Assembly: GCA_035651955.1 (NCBI GenBank)
Contig: DASRES010000002.1
Span: 1-38,923, forward strand
Length of the DNA stretch: 38,923 bases
DNA from: Acidimicrobiia bacterium
GTDB taxonomy: Bacteria; Actinomycetota; Acidimicrobiia; IMCC26256; JAMXLJ01
Reading direction: 5' to 3'
This document shows positions 1 to 7,690 of this stretch, one piece after another (the first letter of the stretch is position 1; each line of letters begins with the position of its first letter). The notes under the pieces were generated by a model that saw only the letters and a list, made by a program, of their open reading frames with translations, was not told where the DNA came from and made no database searches. Made by a program: the position numbers and the translations under genes.

Positions 1-1
1 G

Positions 2-859
2 ATCGACCAGTTCGCCCCGCAGATCTCGTTCTTCTTCTACACCCACGGCGACTTCTTCGAAGAGATCGCGAAATACCGTGCGGGACGGCGGCTTTGGGCG
101 ACGATCGTGCGCGAACGCTACGGCGCGACGACGGACAAGGCGTCGATGTTCCGCTTCGGTTGCGTGTGCGGTGGTGCATCGCTGTATGCCCCGCAGGCGC
201 AGAACAACCTGGTGCGGGTGGCCTACGAGGCGATGGCCGCCGTGCTGGGCGGTGTGCAGTCGATGTTCACCGCCGCGTGGGACGAGCCGTTCGCGCTCCC
301 GAGCGAGGACTCCGCGACGCTCGCGCTGCGGACGCAGCAGGTCCTCGCCTACGAGACCGGCGTGGCGCGCGTCGCCGATCCGCTCGGCGGCTCCTACTTC
401 GTCGAGGCGCTGACCGACGCGATGGAGGCCCGCGTCGTCGAGATCATGGACGACCTCGAGCGGCGCGGCGGGATGGTCGACGCCGTCGAGAGCGGATACC
501 TGCAAGGTCTCGTCGCGGACGAGGCGTCCCGGGTGCAGCAGGCCGTGACGAGCGGCGAGCGACCGGTCGTCGGCGTGAACCTCTTCCCGACCGACGAGGC
601 GCCGCCGGAGGTCGAGGGCTACGAGCTCGACGAGACCGGCCGGGCCCGCCAGCTCGAACGGCTCGCGGCGGTGAAGCGCACACGCTCGGCCGCCGACGTG
701 CGCGCGTGCCTCGGCGCGCTGGCGAAGGCCGCCGCGCGCGACGACGACAACCTGATGCCGCATCTCGTCGAGTGCGCGAAGGCGTACTGCACGGTGGGGG
801 AGATGGTCGACGTCCTCAAGGACGAGTGGGGCGAGTTCCAGCAGCCGACGGTGTTCTGA
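2..859 (+). CDS. B12-dependent acyl-CoA mutase, large (catalytic) subunit, 3' part
   Basis: The 3' part of a methylmalonyl-CoA-mutase-type catalytic subunit; it starts before the window and the reading frame is open from base 2. These enzymes rearrange the carbon skeleton of acyl-CoA thioesters by an adenosylcobalamin radical mechanism. The TIM-barrel end is clear: APQISFFFYTHGDFFEEIAK, RLWATIVRERYGA, NNLVRVAYEAMAAVLGGVQS and DPLGGSYFVE. There is no B12-binding domain here; it is encoded by the next gene, whose ATG overlaps this stop (TGATG), as in split mutases (isobutyryl-, 2-hydroxyisobutyryl-CoA). Odd: the usual RTHCQTSG-type segment reads RFGCVCGG (visible residues 51-58) and the usual QSLHTN reads QSMFTA (86-91), so two normally conserved active-site histidines are missing. 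Substrate specificity is therefore unlikely to be plain methylmalonyl-CoA. The family is certain, the substrate unknown. Confidence 0.93.
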   Translation: MDQFAPQISFFFYTHGDFFEEIAKYRAGRRLWATIVRERYGATTDKASMFRFGCVCGGASLYAPQAQNNLVRVAYEAMAAVLGGVQSMFTAAWDEPFALPSEDSATLALRTQQVLAYETGVARVADPLGGSYFVEALTDAMEARVVEIMDDLERRGGMVDAVESGYLQGLVADEASRVQQAVTSGERPVVGVNLFPTDEAPPEVEGYELDETGRARQLERLAAVKRTRSAADVRACLGALAKAAARDDDNLMPHLVECAKAYCTVGEMVDVLKDEWGEFQQPTVF

Positions 860-1260
860 TGCCGGTTCGCGTGCTCGTCGCCAAGCCCGGCCTCGACGGT
901 CACGACCGGGGCGCCAAGCTCGTCGCGCGCGCGCTGCGGGACGCGGGGTTCGAGGTGATCTACCTCGGCATCCGTCAACGGCCGACGGCCATCGCGGCCA
1001 TCGCGGTCCAGGAGGACGTGCAGGTCGTCGGGTTGAGCATCCTCAGCGGCGCGCACGTCGCGCTGACCGAGAAGACCGCGGCTGCGCTGCGCGACGCCGG
1101 GGCGGACGACGTGCTGCTCGTCGTCGGCGGCACGATCCCACAGCGCGACGTGGCCCGTCTCGAAGCCGCGGGCGCGGTTGCGGTGTACCCGACGGGCACG
1201 CCGCTCGAGACGGTGGTCGAGAGCCTGGAGACGCTGACGCGCGCGGCGCGCACCTCGTGA
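859..1260 (+). CDS. Cobalamin-binding small subunit of acyl-CoA mutase
   Basis: A 133-residue stand-alone B12-binding domain. It opens with the typical strand MPVRVLVAKPGLDGHDRGAK, which holds the DxHxxG motif whose His coordinates cobalt in the base-off, His-on mode. GLSILSGAH and VVGGTIP follow at the expected spacing of the Rossmann-like fold that grips the nucleotide tail. The start is fixed by the TGATG junction with the large-subunit gene, which implies translational coupling and equal amounts of the two chains. The length matches small subunits of isobutyryl-CoA or hydroxyisobutyryl-CoA mutases rather than the fused MutB type. It should act with the preceding protein as one enzyme. Confidence 0.95.
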   Translation: MPVRVLVAKPGLDGHDRGAKLVARALRDAGFEVIYLGIRQRPTAIAAIAVQEDVQVVGLSILSGAHVALTEKTAAALRDAGADDVLLVVGGTIPQRDVARLEAAGAVAVYPTGTPLETVVESLETLTRAARTS

Positions 1261-1276
1261 CGAACATGCCGCGACG

Positions 1277-1294
1277 CGGCGCCGGGCCGCGCCG
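1277..1294. terminator. Short GC hairpin between convergent genes
   Basis: CGGCGC and GCGCCG form a 6-bp stem with a 6-base loop in the 45-bp gap between the mutase subunit gene (+) and the acyl-CoA synthetase gene (-). There is no T-run on either side. It could be a weak bidirectional terminator; such short GC palindromes also arise by chance in DNA this GC-rich. Confidence 0.3.
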
Positions 1295-1305
1295 TCGGAG
1301 AGGGC

Positions 1306-2907
1306 CTACAGCCTGCCCTCGCGCAGCAGCGCGCGGACGCGGAACTTCTGGACCTTGCCCGACGGCGTGCGCGGGAAGTCGCGCACCGCGTGCAGCTCCT
1401 CGGGCCACTTCTGCCGGGCCAGCCCGGCCGCCGCGAGGTGCGCGCGCACCTCGTCGAGCGTCGGCGCGCGCATCCCGTCGTGGAGCCGGAACACCGCAGC
1501 GGCGTGCTCGCCGAGCCGGGCGTCGGGCGCCGCGACGACCGCGATCTCCGCGATCGCGTCGAGTCCCATCATGAGCTCCTCGATCTCCTGCGCGCTGATG
1601 TTCTCGCCGCCGCGGATGATGACGTCGGACACGCGGTCGGTGATCGTGAGGTACCCGTCGTCGTCGAGGACACCGACGTCGCCGGTCCGGTACCAGCCGT
1701 CGTCGTCGAACATCTGCGCGGTCAGCGCAGCGTCGGTGTAGCCGACGCAGCAATCGGGCCCGCGGCTGACGATCTCGCCGTCGTCCTCGAGCCGGACCTC
1801 CACGCCCGGGAGCGCCCGACCGTCGGTCGTGAGGCGCTTCGTCTCGGGCTCCGCGAGCAGGCAACCCGTGATCGACGGGTGCTCGGTGCTGCCGTACGAG
1901 CGGAACGCGTCGATCCCGAGTCGCTTCAGGCGCTCCATGACCGCGACGGGAACCGGTGAGCCGCCGAGGCCGGCGAACGGCATGAGCGCGAGGTGCTCGT
2001 CCGTGAAGTCGGGATGATCGAGGAGGCTCGTGAGGAAGTACGTCGCGCCGCCGCTCACGCCGAGGCCCTCCTCCTTCATCATCCGGAGGATCTCGCCCGG
2101 GTCCCACACGTCGACGAGGTTGACGGGCCGGTCGCGCAGCAGGGGCACCAGGAACGCGTTCACCATGCCGATGAAGTGACCCACCGGCGCGCCGGTGATC
2201 TGCGGCGGTCCGCCCTTGGGGAACATCCAGTCGAGCTGGCGGGTCTCGCACGCGATCGTGCGGTGCGTGTGGACGACGCCCTTCGGGTCGCGCGTCGTCC
2301 CCGAGGTGAACGCGACGATCGCGGGTGCGTCGGGGTCGACGGCGGACGGCGCGCGTACGGGGTCGGCGTCGAGCGCAGTCGTGAACGCGGTCGCGCGGGC
2401 CGGCAGGTCGCGCGTGACGGCGTCGCCCGCGACGAGCCACAGCGGAGCGCCGTCGCGCGCGAGGAGCTCGTCGTAGATCGCGAGATGGTCGACGTGACCG
2501 AACCGGTCCGCGGTGACGACGACGTCGGGCGCGGTGGCGCGCAGGATGTACTCGACCTCCTTCGCGCCGTAGAAGTGCACGACCGGGACGACGATCGCGC
2601 CGAGGTACGCGGCGGCCCAGAACGTGATGCCGGCCTCGACCCAGTTCGGGAGCTGGAACACGACGACGTCGCCGGGCCCGACGCCGCGCGCCTGCAAGGT
2701 CGCGGCGAGCGACCGTGCGGCCCGGTCGACGTCCGCGAAGGTCCCGGTCCACGGGTGCACGTCGGAGCGGACCCGGAACGCGCACCCGCCCATCGTGTCG
2801 AGGCCGCGCTCGACCATCGTCCCGAGCGTCGTGTCGTCCCACCATCCCGCGTCGCGATAGCGCTGCGCGAGCTCCGACGGGACCGGTCGCCGCTTCCAGT
2901 CCGTCAC
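1306..2907 (-). CDS. AMP-dependent acyl-CoA synthetase (acid:CoA ligase)
   Basis: A 533-residue ANL-superfamily ligase that activates a carboxylic acid with ATP and joins it to CoA. Visible core motifs are the P-loop TSGTTRDPKG (201-210), YGSTEHP (338-344), the Asp of YRTGD (406-410), the hinge region ITDRVSDVIIRGGENIS (422-438) and the C-terminal PSGKVQK (515-521), whose Lys is the adenylation lysine. The general layout resembles cyclohexanecarboxylate- or fatty-acid-type ligases, but the substrate is not readable. The GTG start overlaps the CoA-transferase stop (GTGA), making this the last gene of a five-gene coupled operon that starts with the F420 oxidoreductase. A ligase and a CoA-transferase side by side suggest two routes for loading CoA on related acids. 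Confidence 0.93.
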   Translation of the reverse strand: MTDWKRRPVPSELAQRYRDAGWWDDTTLGTMVERGLDTMGGCAFRVRSDVHPWTGTFADVDRAARSLAATLQARGVGPGDVVVFQLPNWVEAGITFWAAAYLGAIVVPVVHFYGAKEVEYILRATAPDVVVTADRFGHVDHLAIYDELLARDGAPLWLVAGDAVTRDLPARATAFTTALDADPVRAPSAVDPDAPAIVAFTSGTTRDPKGVVHTHRTIACETRQLDWMFPKGGPPQITGAPVGHFIGMVNAFLVPLLRDRPVNLVDVWDPGEILRMMKEEGLGVSGGATYFLTSLLDHPDFTDEHLALMPFAGLGGSPVPVAVMERLKRLGIDAFRSYGSTEHPSITGCLLAEPETKRLTTDGRALPGVEVRLEDDGEIVSRGPDCCVGYTDAALTAQMFDDDGWYRTGDVGVLDDDGYLTITDRVSDVIIRGGENISAQEIEELMMGLDAIAEIAVVAAPDARLGEHAAAVFRLHDGMRAPTLDEVRAHLAAAGLARQKWPEELHAVRDFPRTPSGKVQKFRVRALLREGRL

Positions 2908-4127
2908 GTCGGTCGCTCACCCCCGTTCCGTTCTGTGAAGCGTGACGGCCGCATGGTGGCCGCTTCGCTTCCCAGAAGCTCGGCGAGGACCTCCGCGGTG
3001 TGCGCGCCGACGTCCGCCCCGGCCCACCGGATGCGGCCCGGGGTCCGCGACAGGCGTGGCACGACGTCCGCCATCGCGACGTCGCGGTCGAGCACGGCGT
3101 CGTGCACGCGCCGGATCGTCTCGCGCGCGAGGTATTGCGGGTCCTCGAGCATGTCGGGCGCACGGTAGATGAGCCCGTGCGGCACGGCCGCGCGCTCCAA
3201 CGTCGCGTCGATCGTCTCGAAGTCGAGCGTGCGGGTCCACGAGGCGACGATGTCGTCGAGCTCGTCCATCCGCTCACCGCGCGCGACGTGGGTCGCGTAG
3301 CGCGGATCGGTCGCGAGCTCGGGCTGTCCCATCGCCTCCGCCAGCCGCGTGAAGATCGCGTCGGCGTTCGCGGCGATCATCACGCTGCGGCCGTCGCCGG
3401 TCGGATACGCGTTCGACGGCGCGACTCCCGGCAGGGTCCCGCCGGTGCGCGTGCGCACCGCGCCGGTCAGCTCGTAGTCGGCGACGAGCGACTCCATCAA
3501 CGCGAACACCGCTTCGTACAGCGCGACGTCGACGAGCTGGCCGACGCCGTCACGCTCCGCCGCCCGCAGCGCCACGACCGTTCCGAACGCCGCGAACAGG
3601 CCCGCGATCTGGTCCCCGAGCGAGACGGCGGCGCGTGCCGGCGGACGGTCGGGTGACCCGGTGAGCTCGCGCAGCCCGCCCATCGCCTCGCCGATGCTGC
3701 CGAAGCCCCGCTCGCCGGCGCGCGGACCGGTCTGGCCGAACCCGGAGACGCGCGTCATCACGAGACGGGGGTTCTCGGCGCTCAGGTCGTCGTAGCCGAG
3801 CCCCCACTGCTCGAGGCGGCCGGGAGCGAAGTTCTCGAGCACGACGTCGCACGTCAGCGCGAGGCGGCGGACGAGCGCGCGGGCGTCGTCGTCGCGCAGG
3901 TCGAGCGCGACGAGCCGCTTGTTGCGCGCGAGCGTCGACCACCAGATGCTGCGGCCGTCGAGCAGCACACCCCACCGCCGCATCGGGTCGCCCTCGCCGG
4001 GCGTCTCGACCTTGATCACCTCGGCGCCCATGTCGGCGAGCAGCTGGCCGGCGAAGGGGCCGGCGACGAAGCTGCCGAGCTCCAGCACCCGGATGCCGGT
4101 CAGCGGCGGGTCGTGGTCCACCGTCAC
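2904..4127 (-). CDS. CaiB/BaiF family (class III) CoA-transferase
   Basis: A 407-residue family III CoA-transferase, which moves CoA between carboxylic acids through an aspartyl-CoA anhydride. Hallmarks are GIRVLELGSFVAGPFAGQLL (11-30), the GAEVIKVE segment, NKRLVALDL, VLENFAPG and the catalytic Asp172 in SLGDQIAG. The GTG at 4127 overlaps the stop of the upstream dehydrogenase gene (GTGA), which fixes the start; a second GTG two codons later is also possible. The last part of the reading frame (about 16 codons, encoding RPSRFTERNGG and neighbours) lies inside a 54-bp palindromic repeat found again at 7624-7677, so the C-terminal tail appears to be supplied by repeat DNA. Family certain; donor and acceptor unknown. 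Confidence 0.93.
   Translation of the reverse strand: MTVDHDPPLTGIRVLELGSFVAGPFAGQLLADMGAEVIKVETPGEGDPMRRWGVLLDGRSIWWSTLARNKRLVALDLRDDDARALVRRLALTCDVVLENFAPGRLEQWGLGYDDLSAENPRLVMTRVSGFGQTGPRAGERGFGSIGEAMGGLRELTGSPDRPPARAAVSLGDQIAGLFAAFGTVVALRAAERDGVGQLVDVALYEAVFALMESLVADYELTGAVRTRTGGTLPGVAPSNAYPTGDGRSVMIAANADAIFTRLAEAMGQPELATDPRYATHVARGERMDELDDIVASWTRTLDFETIDATLERAAVPHGLIYRAPDMLEDPQYLARETIRRVHDAVLDRDVAMADVVPRLSRTPGRIRWAGADVGAHTAEVLAELLGSEAATMRPSRFTERNGGERPT
2928..2981. repeat. 54-bp palindromic element, copy A (inside a CDS)
   Basis: An imperfect palindrome with outer arms TTCTGTGAAGCG (2931-2942) and CGCTTCCCAGAA (2966-2977, one mismatch) and a separate inner stem CGGCC/GGCCG. The same 54-bp unit, inverted, lies at 7624-7677: the first 16 bases are identical and the last 15 differ at only two positions, while the centre has diverged but keeps its own pairing. 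Copy A overlaps the 3' end of the CoA-transferase gene. Confidence 0.8.
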
Positions 4128-4996
4128 GACTCCCGGGAGACGAACGGGTAGATGCGCGTGAAGTCGGCGCCCGGCTCCGCCGCGGCGAACTGCTCCCACA
4201 CCGACGCGGTCGCCGTGCCGAGCGACGACGGCCCGGCGCGCTCCGCGACCGCGCCGAGATAGAGCGCGAGATCCTTCGCCATCAGCGTGCTCGTGAAGCC
4301 CGACGCGTAGCGACCGGTCAGGACGTGGTTCGGGAACTTGTCCTCGGTCGCCGCGCTCCGCCCGCTCGCATCGTTCAGCACGTCGAGCATCGTCGCCATG
4401 TCGAGGCCGACCGACGTGCCGAACGCGACTGCCTCGCTCGTCGCGGCGAGCGCCGTCGCGGACAGGAAGTTGTTGGCGAGCTTCATCGCCTGGGCCAACC
4501 CGGGCCGGTCGCCGACGCGGCGTCGCCGGTCGCTCAGGCCCGCGAGGACCGGCTCGACACGCGCGCACGCGTCGTCGCAGCCCGCGTACATCACGGTCAG
4601 CGTGCGTGCTCGTGCGCCGGCGACGCCGCCCGACACCGGCGCGTCGACGTACGCGACGCCGTCGTCGGCGAGCAGCGCGCTCACGCGCTCGGCGGCGCGC
4701 ACCCCGATCGTCGACGTGTCGACGACGTCGGTGGTGCGACGGCCGCCCGTCGCGACGATCGCGCGCGCCACCTGCTCGGACGCGGCGCCGTCCGGCAGGC
4801 TGAGCACCACGACGTCCGCGCCGCGCGCGACGGCGGCGACGCCGTCCACGAACGTCACCCCTTCGGGTGCGCGCTCCGCGCCGGCGGCGTCGTACGCGAC
4901 GACGGCGTGCTCGGACGCGACGAGGTTCGCGGCGAGCGCGCGGCCCATGTTGCCGAGACCGACGCAGCCGACCGTCCCGTCCACCCGCGCGCTCAC
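4124..4996 (-). CDS. NAD(P)-dependent beta-hydroxyacid dehydrogenase (3-hydroxyisobutyrate dehydrogenase family)
   Basis: A 290-residue member of the 3-hydroxyisobutyrate/tartronate-semialdehyde dehydrogenase family, which oxidises a beta-hydroxy acid or reduces a semialdehyde. The N-terminal dinucleotide motif CVGLGNMG lies at 11-18, the substrate loop DAPVSGGVAGA at 118-128, and the catalytic Lys172 in MKLANNFLSA. The C-terminal helical domain is complete and the length is normal. The GTG start at 4996 overlaps the stop of the carboxymuconolactone-decarboxylase-like gene (GTGA), and its own stop overlaps the CoA-transferase start. The first 6 residues before the beta strand are short and plausible. 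Its place between a decarboxylase-like protein and CoA-loading enzymes suggests oxidation of a hydroxylated side chain, which is inference. Confidence 0.92.
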   Translation of the reverse strand: MSARVDGTVGCVGLGNMGRALAANLVASEHAVVAYDAAGAERAPEGVTFVDGVAAVARGADVVVLSLPDGAASEQVARAIVATGGRRTTDVVDTSTIGVRAAERVSALLADDGVAYVDAPVSGGVAGARARTLTVMYAGCDDACARVEPVLAGLSDRRRRVGDRPGLAQAMKLANNFLSATALAATSEAVAFGTSVGLDMATMLDVLNDASGRSAATEDKFPNHVLTGRYASGFTSTLMAKDLALYLGAVAERAGPSSLGTATASVWEQFAAAEPGADFTRIYPFVSRES

Positions 4997-5367
4997 CCCC
5001 GTTGTGCGCGCACCGCGGTGACCGCCCGTCGTGCCGAGACGCCCGCCGGGCCGCCGCAGTACGCCGCGATCTGGAACAGCAGCTCGTCGACCTCGGCGTC
5101 GGTCACGCCCGCGCGCGTCGACGCGGCGACGTGGATCCGGAACTCCTCCATCCGTCCGAGCGCGGCGGTCATCGCCATCACGAGCAAGCTGCGGTCGCGC
5201 GTGCTGAGCGGCCCGCCCCGCGCCCAGACGCCCCACGCCATCGACGTGATGTAGTCCTGGAACTCGGCCGCGGCTCCCTCGACATCCGTCACCCGGTCGA
5301 CGTACTCGTCGCCGAGCACGGCGCGCCGGGCGGCATACGCGCGTTGCAGGGCGTCGTCGTCCGTCAT
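4993..5367 (-). CDS. Carboxymuconolactone decarboxylase (PcaC/AhpD-like) family protein
   Basis: A 124-residue single-domain protein of the CMD family. The core TRDRSLLVMAMTAALGRMEE (57-76) followed by FRIHVAASTRAGVTDAEVDE and LLFQIAAYCGGPAG is typical of gamma-carboxymuconolactone-decarboxylase-like proteins. The CxxC of AhpD peroxidase reductases is absent, so a PcaC-like acid/base role is more likely than thiol chemistry. It is translationally linked on both sides: one base separates its ATG from the oxidoreductase stop and its stop overlaps the next GTG. In catabolic operons such proteins often act on lactones or beta-keto acids, but many have no assigned reaction and I do not assign one here. 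Confidence 0.85.
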   Translation of the reverse strand: MTDDDALQRAYAARRAVLGDEYVDRVTDVEGAAAEFQDYITSMAWGVWARGGPLSTRDRSLLVMAMTAALGRMEEFRIHVAASTRAGVTDAEVDELLFQIAAYCGGPAGVSARRAVTAVRAQRG

Positions 5368-5368
5368 G

Positions 5369-6322
5369 TCAGAGGGAGCCGTCGAACGACGCGAGGAACG
5401 CGCGCGTGCGCTGCATCGACGCGATCAGCTCGTCGCGACCGCGGCCGATCGGCACGATGCGCAGGGACAGGTCGGTCACACCGGCGTCGGCGAACGCCCG
5501 GAACCGCTTCTCGATGGTCGACTCGCTCCCCGCCGCGAGGATGTCGCCGACCTCGCGCGCGTCCCCGTGCTCGAGCAGCCGCTGGTAGTTCGGTGACACC
5601 TCGGCCTCGGCGAGGATCCGGTTGGTCCGCGCGATCGCGGCCTCGACCTCGTCGTCGCCGCACAGGCAGACCGGGATGCCCGCGACGACCCGCGGCGCCG
5701 ATCGGCCCGCGGCGTCGGCCGCGCGCGTGATCGTCGGGACGACGTGTGACGCGATCGCCTTCTCGTCCGCCATCCACAGGATCGTGCCGTCGGTACGCTC
5801 GCCCGCGAGGCGCAGCATCACGGGACCGAGCGCGGCGAGCAGCACGGGTGTGGGCGTGACGTCGGTGATGTCGAGCGGGTTGTGGACCCGGAAGTGATCG
5901 TTCTCGACGTCGACCGTGCCCGGCCCGGCCAGCGCGGCGTCCAGCACGTCGAGGTAGTCGCGCATCGTCGCGACGGGCTTGTCGTACGGGAGGCCGAGCA
6001 TGTCCTCGACGACCCAGTGGTGCGAGACGCCCAGCCCCAGCGAGAGGCGACCGCCGCACACGGCTTGCGTCGCAAGCGCCTGCTGCGCGAGCGCGATGGG
6101 GTGGCGGGGCTGGATCGGGACGACCGCGGTGCCGATCTCGATGCGGCTCGTCTGCTCGCCGACGAGCGTGACGGCCGTGAGGGCGTCGAAGTCGTCGGGG
6201 ATCTGGGGGATCCACACCGACGCGAAGCCGGCCTCCTCGGCCCACCGACCGTCGGCGCGCAACCGCTCCACCTTGGTGGCGTAGCGTCCCCGTTCGGGGC
6301 CGATCATGACGCCGACGCGCAT
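5369..6322 (-). CDS. LLM-class F420-dependent oxidoreductase, copy 1
   Basis: A 317-residue luciferase-like monooxygenase-fold protein of the actinobacterial F420-dependent type. Diagnostic stretches are RVGVMIGPERG at the N-terminus, FASVWIPQIP, SRIEIGTAVVPIQPRHP (59-75), GGRLSLGLGVSHHWVVEDML and a C-terminal VTDLSLRIVPIG. These proteins bind coenzyme F420 and carry out hydride transfer on alcohols, ketones or thioesters. It is the first gene of the minus-strand operon down to 1306. A promoter with 17-bp spacing sits about 30 bp upstream in the 89-bp divergent gap shared with P450 no. 1. A paralogue of the same subfamily lies at 23656-24570. The physiological substrate is unknown. Confidence 0.9.
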   Translation of the reverse strand: MRVGVMIGPERGRYATKVERLRADGRWAEEAGFASVWIPQIPDDFDALTAVTLVGEQTSRIEIGTAVVPIQPRHPIALAQQALATQAVCGGRLSLGLGVSHHWVVEDMLGLPYDKPVATMRDYLDVLDAALAGPGTVDVENDHFRVHNPLDITDVTPTPVLLAALGPVMLRLAGERTDGTILWMADEKAIASHVVPTITRAADAAGRSAPRVVAGIPVCLCGDDEVEAAIARTNRILAEAEVSPNYQRLLEHGDAREVGDILAAGSESTIEKRFRAFADAGVTDLSLRIVPIGRGRDELIASMQRTRAFLASFDGSL

Positions 6323-6351
6323 CCCGCGGCCTCCCGGTCGGTACCGCGAGA

Positions 6352-6380
6352 ACCCTACTCTTGCCGAGCGATAATGTCAC
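6352..6380 (-). promoter_or_regulatory. Putative sigma-70-type promoter of the 6322-1306 operon
   Basis: On the minus strand, GTGACA (6380-6375) and TAGGGT (6357-6352) are separated by 17 bp, matching housekeeping -35/-10 boxes, with the expected transcript start near 6345. A GAGAACCC box (6348-6355, plus-strand reading) covers the -10 and start point and resembles the operator-like boxes at 9340, 10801 and 12850. For the divergent P450 gene a TAATGT -10 candidate lies at 6372-6377. Confidence 0.5.
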
Positions 6381-6411
6381 TTCCGCACGGGCGGCGAGCG
6401 AGGAGACGGCG

Positions 6412-7617
6412 ATGACCGCGACGGAGCCGGACGTCTACTACGACCCGTACGACTTCGAGATCGACTCGAACCCGTACCCGATCTGGAAGCGCCTGCGCGA
6501 CGAGCAGCCGCTGTACCACAACGACCGCTACGGCTTCTTCGCGCTCAGCCGCTTCGAGGACGTCGAGCGGGCGTCGCTCGACTGGCGCACCTACAGCTCC
6601 GCGCGCGGCACCGTCCTCGAGCTCATCAAGAGCAGCATGGAGATCCCTCCCGGCTCGATCATCTTCGAGGACCCGCCCACCCACGACCTCCATCGCGGGC
6701 TGCTGTCGCGCGTGTTCACGCCACGGCGCGTCGCGGAGCTCGAGCCGAAGATCCGCGAGTTCTGCGCGCGCGCACTCGATCCACTCGTCGGTGCGGGCGG
6801 GTTCGACTTCATCCGCGACCTCGGCGCGCAGATGCCGATGCGGACCATCGGCATGCTGCTCGGCATCCCCGAGACCGACCAGGAGGCCATCCGCGACCGC
6901 ATCGACGACGGTCTGCGGCTGACCGAAGGCGAGATGCCCGACTTCGAGGCGCAGTACGGCAGCGGATTCGATCAGGGCAACGTGTTCGCCGAGTACATCG
7001 ACTGGCGCGCGAAGCACCCGTCCGACGATCTCATGACACAGCTCCTCCAAGCCGAGTACGACGACGTCGACGGGCAGAAGAAGCGGCTGACCCGCGACGA
7101 GGTCCTCAACTACGTGAACCTCCTCGCCGGCGCGGGCAACGAGACGACGACCCGCCTCATCGGCTGGACGGGCAAGGTGCTCGCCGACCACCCGGAGCAG
7201 CGACGCGAGCTGGTCGATGACCGCAGCCTCGTGCCGAACGCGATCGAGGAGATCCTGCGCTACGAGTCGCCCTCACCGGTCCAGGCCCGCTTCGTGACGA
7301 AGGACGTCGAGCACCACGGCCGGACCGTCCCGGCCGGGAGCGTGATGCTCCTGCTGACGGCGTCGGGCAACCGCGACGACCGCAAGTTCCCGGACGGCGA
7401 CCGCTTCGACATCCACCGCACGATCGACCACCACCTCGCGTTCGGCTACGGCATCCACTTCTGCCTGGGTGCCGCGCTCGCCCGCATGGAGGGGCGCGTC
7501 GCGCTCGACGAGGTCCTGCAGCGGTTCCCGACGTGGGAGGTCGACCGCGTCAACGCGGTGCAGGCGCGCACGTCGACCGTGCGGGGCTGGGAGCGCCTCC
7601 CCGTCCTCACGTCCTGA
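6412..7617 (+). CDS. Cytochrome P450 no. 1
   Basis: A 401-residue soluble bacterial P450. Motifs in order: the I-helix oxygen-activation segment AGAGNETTT (239-247), the K-helix ExxR E280-R283 in EEILRYESP, and the heme loop HLAFGYGIHFCLGAALAR with the thiolate ligand Cys351. The ATG at 6412 was chosen because AGGAG (6401-6405) lies 6 bases upstream; an upstream in-frame TTG at 6361 would place the start before that site. It is transcribed alone, divergent from the F420 oxidoreductase operon. No fused reductase domain is present, so it needs external ferredoxin and reductase; no P450-type ferredoxin gene is nearby. Likely a hydroxylase of the island's substrate (inference). Confidence 0.94.
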   Translation: MTATEPDVYYDPYDFEIDSNPYPIWKRLRDEQPLYHNDRYGFFALSRFEDVERASLDWRTYSSARGTVLELIKSSMEIPPGSIIFEDPPTHDLHRGLLSRVFTPRRVAELEPKIREFCARALDPLVGAGGFDFIRDLGAQMPMRTIGMLLGIPETDQEAIRDRIDDGLRLTEGEMPDFEAQYGSGFDQGNVFAEYIDWRAKHPSDDLMTQLLQAEYDDVDGQKKRLTRDEVLNYVNLLAGAGNETTTRLIGWTGKVLADHPEQRRELVDDRSLVPNAIEEILRYESPSPVQARFVTKDVEHHGRTVPAGSVMLLLTASGNRDDRKFPDGDRFDIHRTIDHHLAFGYGIHFCLGAALARMEGRVALDEVLQRFPTWEVDRVNAVQARTSTVRGWERLPVLTS

Positions 7618-7623
7618 CCACCA

Positions 7624-7677
7624 GCGCTTCTGTGAAGCCTCAGACACACGACGTGTGGATGACGCTTCACAGAACGG
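7624..7677. repeat. 54-bp palindromic element, copy B (intergenic)
   Basis: It fills most of the 73-bp gap between P450 no. 1 (+) and the small Rieske-linked gene (-). Arms TTCTGTGAAGC (7628-7638) and GCTTCACAGAA (7664-7674) are perfect complements, and an inner palindrome CACACGACGTGTG sits exactly at the centre (7645-7657). Only 3 of 23 pairs in the 47-bp core mismatch. It is an inverted copy of the element at 2928-2981. Between convergent genes it may also serve as a bidirectional terminator, although no T-run follows. Confidence 0.85.
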
Positions 7678-7690
7678 AGGCGGGGTGGGG

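Noticed and set aside
1043-3277. Very long open frames on the opposite or alternate strand (for example 1043-3277, 16047-18473, 17881-20340 on minus)
   Set aside because: They are Arg/Ala/Asp-rich shadow frames produced by high GC; the genes in the other frame carry full family motifs.
4128-4568. N-terminal extension of the CoA-transferase frame up to 4568
   Set aside because: The residues are shadow sequence of the dehydrogenase gene; the GTGA overlap at 4127 and family N-terminus fix the start.
6361-6411. Earlier TTG start for P450 no. 1
   Set aside because: A good AGGAG lies just before ATG 6412, and the extra residues overlap the divergent promoter region.
7624-7677. Integron attC site
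   Set aside because: It lacks the RYYYAAC/GTTRRRY ends and there is no integrase; the conserved ends are TTCTGTGAAGC.
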